Shown: piece by piece, positions 54,592 to 62,769 of the stretch
How the letters are laid out: every line of letters begins with the position of its first letter
How positions within the stretch are numbered: position 1 is the stretch's first letter
Origin: Thiocapsa sp.
Lineage (GTDB): Bacteria; Pseudomonadota; Gammaproteobacteria; Chromatiales; Chromatiaceae
DNA: 64,000 bases
NCBI RefSeq assembly: GCF_018399035.1
Contig: NZ_CP073760.1
Coordinates: 1,860,001 to 1,924,000 of the forward strand
Direction of reading: 5' to 3'
Made by a program: the position numbers and the translations under genes
Notes under the pieces: model-generated
What the model saw: only the letters and a program-made list of their open reading frames with translations
Database searches by the model: none
Told to the model about the DNA's origin: nothing

Positions 54592-55488
54592 TCAATGCCC
54601 GCCCAACACCAGCGTCTGGATCGGCAACAGCAGCGCCTGGATGCGCAGAAGCATCGCGTGCACCAGACCGACGGTGTCGATGGCGTGCAGCCCGAGTCTG
54701 CTCAGAGCGCCGATGTCCGGATCCTGCAACGCCGCGTGGTTGCTGGTATAGGTGTTGGCGATGCAGTTGCCGCCCTGAGGAAGGTCGTCGAGCTGGCCGG
54801 CGTAGAGCGGTTCCATCATGACGGTCAGGGTGCCCGGTTTGGCGAACTGCCGGACATCGACCAGCGTGTCGGTCGGACGCACCTGACCCGTAGCGATCAC
54901 GTGTTGAACCTCGGTCACGACCATCGGGATGATCGTCCAGGGCTTGGCGATGCAGGTCACCTCGCCGATCATGCCCACCTTCAACACCTGCGACTCGATC
55001 TGCCCGAAACCGGCCATCAGGCCGTCCACCTTGCGCTCCGGCACCAGGATACCGGCGGGTCTGAGCATGGGGTTGACGATATCGCCCGGCTGGAGCGCGA
55101 ACGGTTGCACGATCCCGTCGGTTCCGGCCACGACAAGGGTCTTTTTAAGCTCGACCTCGGCCTCGTGGAGCGCTGCTTCGGCGCTCGCCTTTTCGGCCGG
55201 AAGCTGAAACTGCATCTGCGAGACGATGGCCTCGCGGCTCGCCAGGGCCGCGTCGAGCGCCCCCTGCTGGGTATCGACCTGCACGCGGATGCGTGCGACA
55301 TCGCGCTCCGCCACCGAACCGGGACTGCGGCGCTGCACTTCCGCCCTGGCAGCGAGCTCGTCGACGGCTTGCCGGAGCGCGCCGCGCGCCTGAACGATGC
55401 GACCGTCCGCTTCGGCAAGCTGGGACTTGGCGACGACCATCGAGGCATCGACCTCCGCGATGCGCCGACGGGCCGATTCGACGTTTGG
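54592..55488 (-). pseudogene. HlyD-family secretion protein, N-terminus deleted
   Basis: Reading frame from just after a stop codon (55489-55491) to 54592. It begins NVESARRRIAEVDASMVVAKSQLAEADGRI, the middle of a YiaV-like HlyD protein's coiled-coil hairpin, and continues through VVAGTDGIVQPFALQPGD (second half of the lipoyl domain) and GMIGEVTCIAKPWTI. The TM anchor, first lipoyl half and first hairpin helix are missing; they should precede the junction. A start at ATG 55440 would give a soluble 282-residue protein unlikely to work as an adaptor. Together with the next entry this indicates a deletion. Confidence 0.75.
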
Positions 55489-55859
55489 TCAAGCGGTTGC
55501 GGTAACTCGGGGCCGGAGTTCGCGGCGATTCGCTCGAGCGAGCGGGCGATCGACGACAGCGGCGTTCCAAAATCGGGCAAGGGAACGAGTGCAAGCAGCA
55601 GCCCGGCGACCCAAAAGGCGTGGTTGTGGGTGAAGAGCGCGAGGAGCCCCAACACCGCGACGATCTGGAACTGCATCTTCTGACCGCGATGCGCCAGTTG
55701 CTCGGGCAACGAATGGAGCTTGAGATAAAAGACGCCGACACCGATCACGGCGATCAGCACGAAGATGGCCATCGCCACGAACAGCACATCGGTTTCCCCC
55801 GGCGCGGTGACGAAGGATGGCAAGTGGTGGATTGCGGCCGGGTGTGGCAGGTCCGCCAT
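55017..55859 (-). CDS. DUF3302 (YiaW-like) membrane protein, 3' end fused out-of-frame into hlyD remnant
   Basis: From ATG 55859 the first 125 residues are a DUF3302 protein: two TM segments (VLFVAMAIFVLIAVIGVGVFYL and IVAVLGLLALFTHNHAFWVAGLLL) and the family motif LVPLPDFGTPLSSIARSLERIA. In E. coli the homologue yiaW pairs with the HlyD-type yiaV. After about residue 125 (QPLDQTSNR) the frame enters the hlyD remnant in the wrong frame and continues to 55017, so the last 155 residues are junk. The native stop was probably lost in the same deletion that removed the start of hlyD. Confidence 0.72.
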   Translation of the reverse strand: MADLPHPAAIHHLPSFVTAPGETDVLFVAMAIFVLIAVIGVGVFYLKLHSLPEQLAHRGQKMQFQIVAVLGLLALFTHNHAFWVAGLLLALVPLPDFGTPLSSIARSLERIAANSGPELPQPLDQTSNRPVGASRRSMPRWSSPSPSLPKRTVASFRRAARSGKPSTSSLPGRKCSAAVPVRWRSAMSHASACRSIPSRGRSTRPWRAARPSSRRCSFSFRPKRRAPKQRSTRPRSSLKRPLSWPEPTGSCNRSRSSRAISSTPCSDPPVSWCRSARWTA

Positions 55860-56054
55860 ACGAAAATGTCCTGGGTGCGTGTTGAAGGGGTTATTGATTG
55901 GTCTGAGAGACACGCTCGACGGCCGTCTGCAATTCACTCATGACGCTCCCCGGCCGCGTCGGCAAGGTCCGCCGGGAGCGCGAAGGGCGCAGTGAAGCCC
56001 AGCGGCGGCATGAACAGCGCGCCGCCGCCGGAGCGATCGATCGATCCGAACCTT

Positions 56055-56093
56055 CGCATGGATCGGGCGCATGGATCGGGCGCATGGATCGGG
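56055..56093. repeat. 13-bp tandem repeat, three copies
   Basis: CGCATGGATCGGG repeated three times without mismatch, in the intergenic stretch upstream of the DUF3302 gene. Confidence 0.9.
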
Positions 56094-56108
56094 TCGAAGG
56101 GCATTCGA

Positions 56109-56429
56109 TCAGTCGACGTACACCACCGCGTAACGTCCGCCGTAGGGCTGATAGTAGGTCCCTCCGCAGGAGTGCAGGGATGTGCCGTCGATGACGACCG
56201 TGCGGCAGCCCGCGGGCAGCGCGGACACATAGACCGCCGAGCGGTGAATCGTCCGGCGCGTGGTGCGACGGGCGACGCCGGCAACGCTCCCGGCCGTCAT
56301 CGGACGACCCACGACCGCGTGCGCATCCTTGATCGCGATGCCGATCGGCAGCCAGCCATCGACGATGAGCGCGGCGGCGATGAGTCCGATCCCCATCGCG
56401 ATTGAGTTGATTGGACGGCGTCTCTTCAT
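56109..56429 (-). CDS. small exported or membrane-anchored protein
   Basis: 106 residues. N-terminal hydrophobic segment (AMGIGLIAAALIVDGWLPIGIAI) serves as signal or anchor. The C-terminal third contains VYVSALPAGCRTVVIDGTSLHSCGGTYYQPYGGRYAVVYV; the YYQPYGGRYAVV pattern and two Cys recall small periplasmic proteins that often follow DUF2092 genes. It starts at the stop of the DUF2092 gene (TGATG overlap), so the two are translationally coupled. Confidence 0.78.
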   Translation of the reverse strand: MKRRRPINSIAMGIGLIAAALIVDGWLPIGIAIKDAHAVVGRPMTAGSVAGVARRTTRRTIHRSAVYVSALPAGCRTVVIDGTSLHSCGGTYYQPYGGRYAVVYVD

Positions 56430-57193
56430 CACGGAGCCTCCTCGATCATGAGCGCACCCAGGTCGTCGACCGAGAGCGTTTCCAGTTGGCGGGCACCCGC
56501 GGGGGCGACAAAGGCGAAGCGATCGGCCGCGATCGTCGGCGCCGTATCCCAGTCGCGGAACCGAACGGTGTATTGCGGGGCACCGGTCACCCATTTGCTG
56601 GTGATGACATATTTCAGCGGCAGCGGCTGATCGCCGGAACGGACCCAGATCTGCCAGTCGACCTTGGCGGCCCGGAAGGCCAGATGATGGGCCTCGGTCC
56701 CGTCGACGTAAGAAATGCCGAGATAGGCGCCCGTGGTCACGTCGGTCATCAAACCCGGATAGGGGTCGGCGTAGAAGAGATCGCCCGCCGGGGCGTCGAA
56801 ACCCGTCGCGGCACGCAGCTCGGTCACCGCTTGGTCGATGGTGCCGGGGGCTTCGATCTGCGCGTAGATCTGGAGGCGTTTGCCATGCAGCGTCAGGGTC
56901 CGACCGTCGAAGACGACCTCCAGATCGGCCAGCGGTCCCTGCCGATGGGCATGAAAGTGATTGGGCCGCTCGACCAGGAGGCTTGCCGAGCTGCTCAGCT
57001 GCAGCTTCTGGCCGGCGCAATCGATGACCTCGTCATCCACATCCGCCTGCACGCTGAAGGCGGCCAGACCGCCCGGATAGCTCGACATGGCGCGCAGGAC
57101 GATGATCGCCTGCACCGCGGTCCAGGTCAGCCAATGCAGGGCGCAGCGTTTCCACCGCAGGGTGGCTGCAAGCAGCAGCCCGAGCCAGAACAC
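56429..57193 (-). CDS. DUF2092 family exported protein
   Basis: 254 residues. DUF2092 motifs: FSVQADVDDEVIDCAGQKLQL, SLLVERPNHFHAHRQG, VFDGRTLTLHGKRLQIYAQIEAPGTIDQAV, DAPAGDLFYADPYPGL and a late TIAADRFAFVAPAGARQL. The fold resembles lipoprotein-carrier LolA-like proteins. The N-terminus here (MFWLGLLLAATLRWKRCALHWLTWT) is an unusual signal-like region, and the true start may differ. It overlaps the following small gene by one base. Confidence 0.78.
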   Translation of the reverse strand: MFWLGLLLAATLRWKRCALHWLTWTAVQAIIVLRAMSSYPGGLAAFSVQADVDDEVIDCAGQKLQLSSSASLLVERPNHFHAHRQGPLADLEVVFDGRTLTLHGKRLQIYAQIEAPGTIDQAVTELRAATGFDAPAGDLFYADPYPGLMTDVTTGAYLGISYVDGTEAHHLAFRAAKVDWQIWVRSGDQPLPLKYVITSKWVTGAPQYTVRFRDWDTAPTIAADRFAFVAPAGARQLETLSVDDLGALMIEEAP

Positions 57194-57257
57194 CGGCGAG
57201 CCCGCTCCCCGGCGCGCTATCTCTGGTCGCGACCTCCGTCAGCCCCGCCGCTGCATG

Positions 57258-57286
57258 TTGACGGCACATCCCGCCCGCGCTAGCCT
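57258..57286 (+). promoter_or_regulatory. candidate promoter of the S9 peptidase gene
   Basis: TTGACG (57258-57263), 17-nt spacer, TAGCCT (57281-57286), 62 nt before the proposed GTG start. Plausible but the -10 is weak. Confidence 0.35.
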
Positions 57287-57347
57287 CCTGGCTCTGGCCA
57301 GTCTAGACGCCCAAGGTGGCCTGGATGTCCTACCCGTGGAGTTGACC

Positions 57348-59450
57348 GTGATTCTTCATCGGGCAAGAAGCCTCGTTCATGCGATGGGGCTGCTCTTGTT
57401 GGTTTCTCTCACCGGCTTTTCACAGGCGGGGGATACAGGCGCCGGTCGGGCCACCAATGGAACCACGGTATCATCCAAGACCTCCGCAACGACTGTTTCC
57501 CCCGCCCCAGAGCAATCTGAGTACAGCATCGACTCGATCCTCTCCGGGGCGTATGTAGCCGAAACCGCGGTATCTCGCGATGGGTCTCTTGTCGCCTACA
57601 CGGTCATGCGGGGCAAGGTGGAAGCCGACCGTAACGCGAGGACCTCCGAGATATGTGTGGCGAACCCGGACGGCACGGTCAAATGTGCGGTCGGGGCGGA
57701 CAAGGGTGTGGTCTCATCGCCTCGCTTCTCGCCCGATGGGTCTCGTATGGCCTTTCTCGCCCCGGCGGAGGCAGGAGACCTGGAGGGGACCATGCAGGTG
57801 TACGTCTCAAGGGTCTCCGAAGAGCATACGGAGCAGATCACGCAGCTTCCAAATGGCGTTGTCGCTCTTGAATGGTCGCCCGCAGACGACCGGCTCGCGC
57901 TCGTGCTGGTCGACGTACCCCAGAGTGTCCCCGGGCCGGAAGGTGCGGCGGACGACGCGATCGTCGCCGCAGAGCAGGTGGTGCGGATGAACCTCTGGGT
58001 ATTGGACGCACGCGCGGAAGCCGAGCCTGTCCGTCTTACCGACGGAGACTATCGAATCGAAGGATTGAGCTGGTCACCGGATGGACAGTCGATCGCTTTC
58101 ACGCACGCGCAGGCCTCCCAGCCCGAGGGGTGGCACGTGGACGTCAGCATCGTGGATGTCGAGGGCAAGGCGGTAGTGCCGGTAGCTGCAACACCGGCCG
58201 CCGAGATGCAGCCGGTGTTCTCCCCTGATGGCCTGACCATCGCCTTCATCCGCGGCGAAGAGCCCACGGCCGACTTCAGCGCCTGGCGGATGGAGCTGGT
58301 TCCGACCCCCGGTAGAACTGGTGGTATCAAGAGGACTCTCGGTGCGACTTGGAATGAGATGCCCATGCCACTGGGCTGGTCTGCGGACGGAGAAGCCGTC
58401 TTCTTCGAAGAGGCGGTGGGTACGGCTCACGTAATCGCCGCCTTGCCCGTCTCCGGAGAACCTCCCATGATGCTCACCCCTGACGACGCGGTGTGTGGTG
58501 CGGTCTCCTTGAGCGCCGATGGGAGCACGCTCGTATTTGCCATGCAGGACTTTCGCACGGCCCAGGAGGCTTACACGGCTCCTGCGACGACGAAAGAGGC
58601 CCTCATCCCCAGGCGATTATCGGGGGTGAACCAGGATGTGGTCGGGCGTGCAGTGCCGAAGGTGGAGGTCGTGAGCTGGACGTCACCCGACGGCATGGAC
58701 GTGGAGGGCATTCTCACCTATCCGCTCGGCTATGAAGAGGGTGAGAGCTATCCCCTCGTTCTTTCCATTCACGGCGGTCCGGCTGAGAGCTTCTCGCAGA
58801 GCTACTTCGGCCAGCCCGACGTGTACCCTTACGCCACCTGGGCGGCCAAGGGCTATGCGGTGCTGCGCCCCAATCCGCGCGGCTCGACCGGTTACGGAGC
58901 AGACTTTCGGAAGGCGAACATTGCCGACTGGGGTGGCGGCCCCTACACGGATCTCATGGCCGGCGTGGACAAGGTGATCGACATGGGACTCGCCGATCCC
59001 AACCGTCTGGCGGTGGTTGGCTGGAGTTACGGCGGGTACATGACGGCCAACATCACAACGCGAACCGACCGGTTCAAGGTCGCCGTGGTCGGGGCGGGAC
59101 CCGTCGATCTTGTCTCGCAGATGGGCACCACTGACCTGCCCGATATGGTCCCGGCTTACATGGGTGGACACCCGTGGGAGATTCCTGACCGATATCAGAG
59201 TCAGTCACCCCTCTTTGGCGTCGGCAGGGTGCGCACACCCACCCTCATCCTGCACGGTACAGACGATACCCGCGTGCCCTATAGCCAAGCGCAACAATGG
59301 CACGCTGCTCTTCGAGTCACGGGCGTGGCGTGTGCGTTCGTCAGCTACCCGCGTTCGGGCCATGTCGTGCAGGAACCGCAGCTCATGAAGGACCTGCAAA
59401 TCAGGGTTCTCGAATGGGTAGACGAGCGCTTGGAGTCGACACCGGGATAG
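57348..59450 (+). CDS. S9 family peptidase (prolyl oligopeptidase/acylaminoacyl-peptidase type)
   Basis: 700 residues from GTG 57348 with GGAG 9 nt upstream; ATG 57384 is an alternative. Signal peptide (MGLLLLVSLTGFSQA), then a seven-bladed propeller with repeats such as SPRFSPDGSRMAFLA and GLSWSPDGQSIAFTHA. The C-terminal alpha/beta hydrolase domain has the nucleophile in GWSYGGYM, the oxyanion HGGP, Asp in LHGTDDTRVPY and His in YPRSGHVVQ. The codon pattern and lower GC differ visibly from the neighbours. It sits between a deletion-scarred locus and a palindromic repeat. Secreted serine peptidase. Confidence 0.9.
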   Translation: MILHRARSLVHAMGLLLLVSLTGFSQAGDTGAGRATNGTTVSSKTSATTVSPAPEQSEYSIDSILSGAYVAETAVSRDGSLVAYTVMRGKVEADRNARTSEICVANPDGTVKCAVGADKGVVSSPRFSPDGSRMAFLAPAEAGDLEGTMQVYVSRVSEEHTEQITQLPNGVVALEWSPADDRLALVLVDVPQSVPGPEGAADDAIVAAEQVVRMNLWVLDARAEAEPVRLTDGDYRIEGLSWSPDGQSIAFTHAQASQPEGWHVDVSIVDVEGKAVVPVAATPAAEMQPVFSPDGLTIAFIRGEEPTADFSAWRMELVPTPGRTGGIKRTLGATWNEMPMPLGWSADGEAVFFEEAVGTAHVIAALPVSGEPPMMLTPDDAVCGAVSLSADGSTLVFAMQDFRTAQEAYTAPATTKEALIPRRLSGVNQDVVGRAVPKVEVVSWTSPDGMDVEGILTYPLGYEEGESYPLVLSIHGGPAESFSQSYFGQPDVYPYATWAAKGYAVLRPNPRGSTGYGADFRKANIADWGGGPYTDLMAGVDKVIDMGLADPNRLAVVGWSYGGYMTANITTRTDRFKVAVVGAGPVDLVSQMGTTDLPDMVPAYMGGHPWEIPDRYQSQSPLFGVGRVRTPTLILHGTDDTRVPYSQAQQWHAALRVTGVACAFVSYPRSGHVVQEPQLMKDLQIRVLEWVDERLESTPG

Positions 59451-59521
59451 GGAGCGTGCCGGGAAGAGAAAACGCCGATTGGGTTGCTCTTGAGTCCGCT
59501 GACGTTGACCGTTTCCATGCC

Positions 59522-59606
59522 TAAACCGCGCCGGCTCCAGCGGTTCTGAAATCCGCCGGGGCCGATCCCATCCAAAAACATCGCATACCGCACTGGGCGC
59601 GGTTTA
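59522..59606 (+). repeat. palindromic element, subtype B (forward)
   Basis: 85 bp, TAAACCGCGCC ... GGCGCGGTTTA, with GGCTCCAGCGG and GCCGATCCCATCC and CATCGCATACCGCA inside, nearly identical to 2623-2707. The last three bases are the TAA stop (minus strand) of the next gene. Confidence 0.92.
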
Positions 59607-60623
59607 GCTCCCATGGGAATAAAGATAGCGCTCTGCCGCGGCCACGAAGTCCTCGCGCGGTGGAATCTCGCCGGGCGTGATGATCAGCGGCAGCATCACA
59701 AGCCGCCGCCCGCGCGCGTTGTGCAACTCCTTCAGGACGATGCGGCGGGCCGACGGATCCCCTGCATCGCGCCGGATATTCATCGCATCGAGCGAGAGGG
59801 CGAGCTCTTCCGCCCAGAACTGGCGTTCGGACTCGGCGAGCGCGTCGGCGAGGATGCCGAGATGCGCCCGCAGGACGCCCTCGTCCGTGCCCAAGACCGC
59901 AAGCTGAGCCGTGATCGCATCGAGCTCGGCCATGAGGGCGGCGGGGTCGGGAGGCGCGCCTTGTGCTTCCTCGAAGGTCCAGCCCCCACGCTCCAACGCC
60001 GCGTGCTTGCGGCGCAGCAGGTCGCGCTGGCGGATCAGGTCCTCACGCTCCACCCGGACCTCGGCGATCCGGTTCAATGCCAAGGCGAGCAGATGGTCGA
60101 AGGCACGCCGTTGCAGGGCACGGCGCATCTCGGCATCATCGACGCGTGGATCCACCAAGCGATGACCGGTGAAGCTGACGGCGACTTGCGGCACATCGCG
60201 CCGCACCTGGTCGCCGACCAGATCCATGCCGAGGATGTTTCGCTCCACACGCTCGGCGAGAAGCACGCAGGTCACCCGCTCGGCGGCAACACGCTCCTGC
60301 GTGGTCAGAAAGGCCGTCAGCGCGGGATCCCGTCCGAAGATCCGGAGCATGTCCGCGGCGGATGAGAAGACCGCGGACAGGCGAGGATCTTCGCCATGCT
60401 CGCGACGCCCCGCCACCAGCGGTGCCGGGATGGCGTCCACCAGGGCGACGACCTGATCGATCGCGTGGATGACCGGCACCCGCAGACGCTTGCGGTAACC
60501 CGGCAGCAACCGCAGCCGCGCGTCCGTGCCGTCCACGGCGCGCTCGATGGCCGCATCGATCAGCGATTCGGGATAGCGTCCGCGTGACTCCCCACCGCGG
60601 AAGATGGATTGGAACAGGTTCAC
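59604..60623 (-). CDS. conserved hypothetical cytoplasmic coiled-coil protein
   Basis: 339 residues, no signal peptide or TM segment. Mostly helical: RYPESLIDAAIERAVDGTDARLRLLPGYRKRLR at the start, a long coiled coil in the middle (ILVERNILGM ... LNRIAEVRVEREDLIRQRDLLRRKHAALERGG) and a helix-rich C-terminal half (AVLGTDEGVLRAHLGILADALAESERQFWAEEL). The end has an ordinary-looking VLKELHNARGRRLVMLPLI strand. No recognised family. Upstream is a strong hexanucleotide hairpin (60693-60751). The stop codon is supplied by the palindromic element. Confidence 0.7.
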   Translation of the reverse strand: MNLFQSIFRGGESRGRYPESLIDAAIERAVDGTDARLRLLPGYRKRLRVPVIHAIDQVVALVDAIPAPLVAGRREHGEDPRLSAVFSSAADMLRIFGRDPALTAFLTTQERVAAERVTCVLLAERVERNILGMDLVGDQVRRDVPQVAVSFTGHRLVDPRVDDAEMRRALQRRAFDHLLALALNRIAEVRVEREDLIRQRDLLRRKHAALERGGWTFEEAQGAPPDPAALMAELDAITAQLAVLGTDEGVLRAHLGILADALAESERQFWAEELALSLDAMNIRRDAGDPSARRIVLKELHNARGRRLVMLPLIITPGEIPPREDFVAAAERYLYSHGS

Positions 60624-60692
60624 GCCGCTGGTATCCCCGTCTGAACCGACTGATCAGGTAACGTGTCGGAAAAAGCCAAGCACCACATCGAA

Positions 60693-60756
<64 letters not shown>

Positions 60757-60926
60757 GTGGAAAAGGGATTCTCTCGTCAAGTTGTTCTTCTTAATTCCGA
60801 ACCCTTCCCACGGCGTGTCTTGCAACAGTTTCGATCTCGCAGAGTCAAGCGTATTCTCTTGCTCTCGGCTCGTCACGCGCCGATCGGCGCGGACACGGCA
60901 TCAACCCAATCGCCCGGGAGAGCACC

Positions 60927-61205
60927 ATGACCGCTACCTCGCACCAAGACGGTGTCATCGTTGCCATTCTCGAACGCTTCGAGAAGTTTCGACTGCCGCG
61001 CGCGCTCGACATCAAGGCGAAGGTCGACCGCGGCGAGAGACTCGACGACACCGACCTCGCCCATCTTCACGCGGTCTTCGAGGATGCGGAGGGTATGAAA
61101 CGCTTCGTGGACCAGCGTCCGGACGTGCAGGGGATCTACACGCGCGCGATCGCCCTATACCAGGAGATCACCAAGAAGGCATTGGAGAACGAGCAATCGG
61201 CTTAA
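60927..61205 (+). CDS. small helical conserved-looking protein, 92 aa
   Basis: 92 residues, mostly helical and charged: [77 protein letters not shown]. It has no signal or TM and an average protein composition, which supports a real gene although no strong RBS is seen. The [15 protein letters not shown] pattern and the late YQEITKKAL helix give a compact four-helix look. Its TAA stop (61203-61205) is the start of a half-site of the palindromic element. Function unknown. Confidence 0.65.
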   Translation: MTATSHQDGVIVAILERFEKFRLPRALDIKAKVDRGERLDDTDLAHLHAVFEDAEGMKRFVDQRPDVQGIYTRAIALYQEITKKALENEQSA

Positions 61206-61213
61206 ACCGCGTC
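61203..61213 (+). repeat. half-site of the palindromic element
   Basis: TAAACCGCGTC overlapping the stop of the 92-residue gene, without a right arm before the convergent gene ends at 61220. Looks like a truncated copy. Confidence 0.5.
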
Positions 61214-61219
61214 CACACC

Positions 61220-62197
61220 TCAGCTGCTGCCGCCCTCCAGCGCACAGGACTCGCCCGTGCCGATCCAGAAATCCAGGCTCTTGTGCAGGAAATCGTCCCA
61301 CGGCATGTAGTGCGAGCCGTCGCACGAGAAGTTCAGCCCGACGATGCCGTTGTAGATGTTGAGCGATCCCGAGCGCAGATAGATGTTCTCGTCCATAAAG
61401 CGCAGTGCCCGGAAGGTTTGGAAGACCTCGGCGACGCGTTCCAACGGAATGGCGGCATCCGCCGGATAGGGGCGCTGCGGATAGGCGAGACAGGTGCCCG
61501 GATCGGCGAGGTCCTCGTAGTCGAGGATGCGGAACCGAAAGGGGTCGTCGACAAGCCAGAGGGTGGCGCGCGAGCTGGAGAAATGCAGCTTGCCGTGGAA
61601 GACGCCGTGCGCGGCGATCAGCTCGACGAGGAGAGCGAGGATCTCGTCGATATGCCCGTCCATCAGGCTCTCGACGCGCTGTTGATCGAACAGACCGCCG
61701 CGGATCGCCGGATCGCCTTTGAGCTGGAGCCATTGCTCCGGCTGCTGGTAGAGCTCGCGAGTGAGCGGAAGCTCGCGCAGATCGAAGTCGGCACCCAGAT
61801 AGCCCAGCCGTGCGCCCTCCTCGTCCTCGATCCGCTGAATGGCGGTGAGCGAGGGACGCCGGGCGTTGCGGCTGATATAGGCGGGCGACAGGGAGAAGCG
61901 CTCGCCGGCGAGCGCGTCGATCATGTAGGGACGCTCGCACCGATCCCGGCCCCAATGCTCCGGCAGCAGTCCCTGCGGGGAGACGTTCGCCGTCAATTGG
62001 CGGGCATCATGGTCGAGCACGTAAAGATACTTGCAGGACGCAAGCGTCGGCAATGCCGCGAGCAGGATTTGCTCCAAGGCGGTGCGATCCGGCCAAGCCG
62101 CGCGACACGGCTCGACCAGCCGCGCGAGCGATGCCGCCAGGCGACCCTGCAAAAGGATGCGTTGACGTGCGACGACCGTTTTGAGCGCTTGGCTCAT
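61220..62197 (-). CDS. PDC (Cache-like) sensor domain protein without visible output domain
   Basis: 325 residues from the ATG at 62197 with GGAGG 9 nt upstream. The N-terminal 150 residues contain LASCKYLYVLDHDARQLTANVS and RPYMIDALAGERFSLSPAYISRNARRPSLTAIQRI, which match the PDC/Cache ligand-binding fold usually found outside the membrane. There is no TM, HAMP, kinase or GGDEF domain; the rest (GVFHGKLHFSSSRATLWLVDDPFRFRILDYEDLADPGT ...) is unassigned. It may be a soluble sensor or a subunit that signals by protein contact. A similar protein family occurs in other purple sulfur bacteria by my recollection, not by any search here. Confidence 0.75.
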   Translation of the reverse strand: MSQALKTVVARQRILLQGRLAASLARLVEPCRAAWPDRTALEQILLAALPTLASCKYLYVLDHDARQLTANVSPQGLLPEHWGRDRCERPYMIDALAGERFSLSPAYISRNARRPSLTAIQRIEDEEGARLGYLGADFDLRELPLTRELYQQPEQWLQLKGDPAIRGGLFDQQRVESLMDGHIDEILALLVELIAAHGVFHGKLHFSSSRATLWLVDDPFRFRILDYEDLADPGTCLAYPQRPYPADAAIPLERVAEVFQTFRALRFMDENIYLRSGSLNIYNGIVGLNFSCDGSHYMPWDDFLHKSLDFWIGTGESCALEGGSS

Positions 62198-62396
62198 CGC
62201 AAGGGCCTCCCGATTCGAGTGAAGGTCGGATTCTATCCGGAATCGACCGGACGGGCCGATCGCACTGAAGTCCCCGGTCGGGCACATCGAGAAATCCGAA
62301 CAAAAAACCGACTAAATCGGAAGGATTAGACGTTTTGATTCGCCTCTGAATCAACGACATTTCGAATACAACAAAAACCTTAGGAGGAGACTCAAG

Positions 62397-62657
62397 ATGC
62401 GTATTCCGACAGTAACCGATCTTTCGAATGCCATCGATGCGGCGATGCGTGTCCGCGATCGACTCGCATCGATGGATGCAGGGAAGGTCGCCACGCGCAC
62501 CGTCGGCGGTGCCGTGGTGCTGACCGCGGCCTTCTTGGTCGTCGTCAACCCTCACGCTACGTCGACCCCGGATCCGAGTGTGGTCGTCTCGGCACGCATC
62601 GCACCCGTGGGCACCGTGCAGCTCGGCGCACCGATCATCCGCTCGGCGGTGGAATGA
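62397..62657 (+). CDS. small membrane protein, 86 aa
   Basis: 86 residues with a strong AGGAGGAG site before the ATG. One TM segment near residues 36-50 (TVGGAVVLTAAFLVVVN). The C-terminal 20 residues (RIAPVGTVQLGAP) resemble the short linker found before the heme domain of cytochrome c5-type proteins, but no heme motif follows. It is followed by a terminator. Function unknown; an orphan membrane anchor or a truncated c-type cytochrome are both possible. Confidence 0.65.
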   Translation: MRIPTVTDLSNAIDAAMRVRDRLASMDAGKVATRTVGGAVVLTAAFLVVVNPHATSTPDPSVVVSARIAPVGTVQLGAPIIRSAVE

Positions 62658-62711
62658 GATCGAAATTCCGCGACTGAACGCCCGGCTGATCATCCCGGGA
62701 CAAGTCACTCG

Positions 62712-62748
62712 AAAGGCGCGAAGGGTCGTCACTCCTTCGCGCCTTTTT
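62712..62748 (+). terminator. Rho-independent terminator of the 86-aa gene
   Basis: Perfect 13-bp stem (62712-62724 / 62734-62746), AAAGGCGCGAAGG pairing with CCTTCGCGCCTTT, followed by T at 62744-62748. About 55 nt after the stop codon. It also lies just beyond the clpB 3' end on the other strand. Confidence 0.9.
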
Positions 62749-62769
62749 CGTTCGATCACTGCCCGAGCG

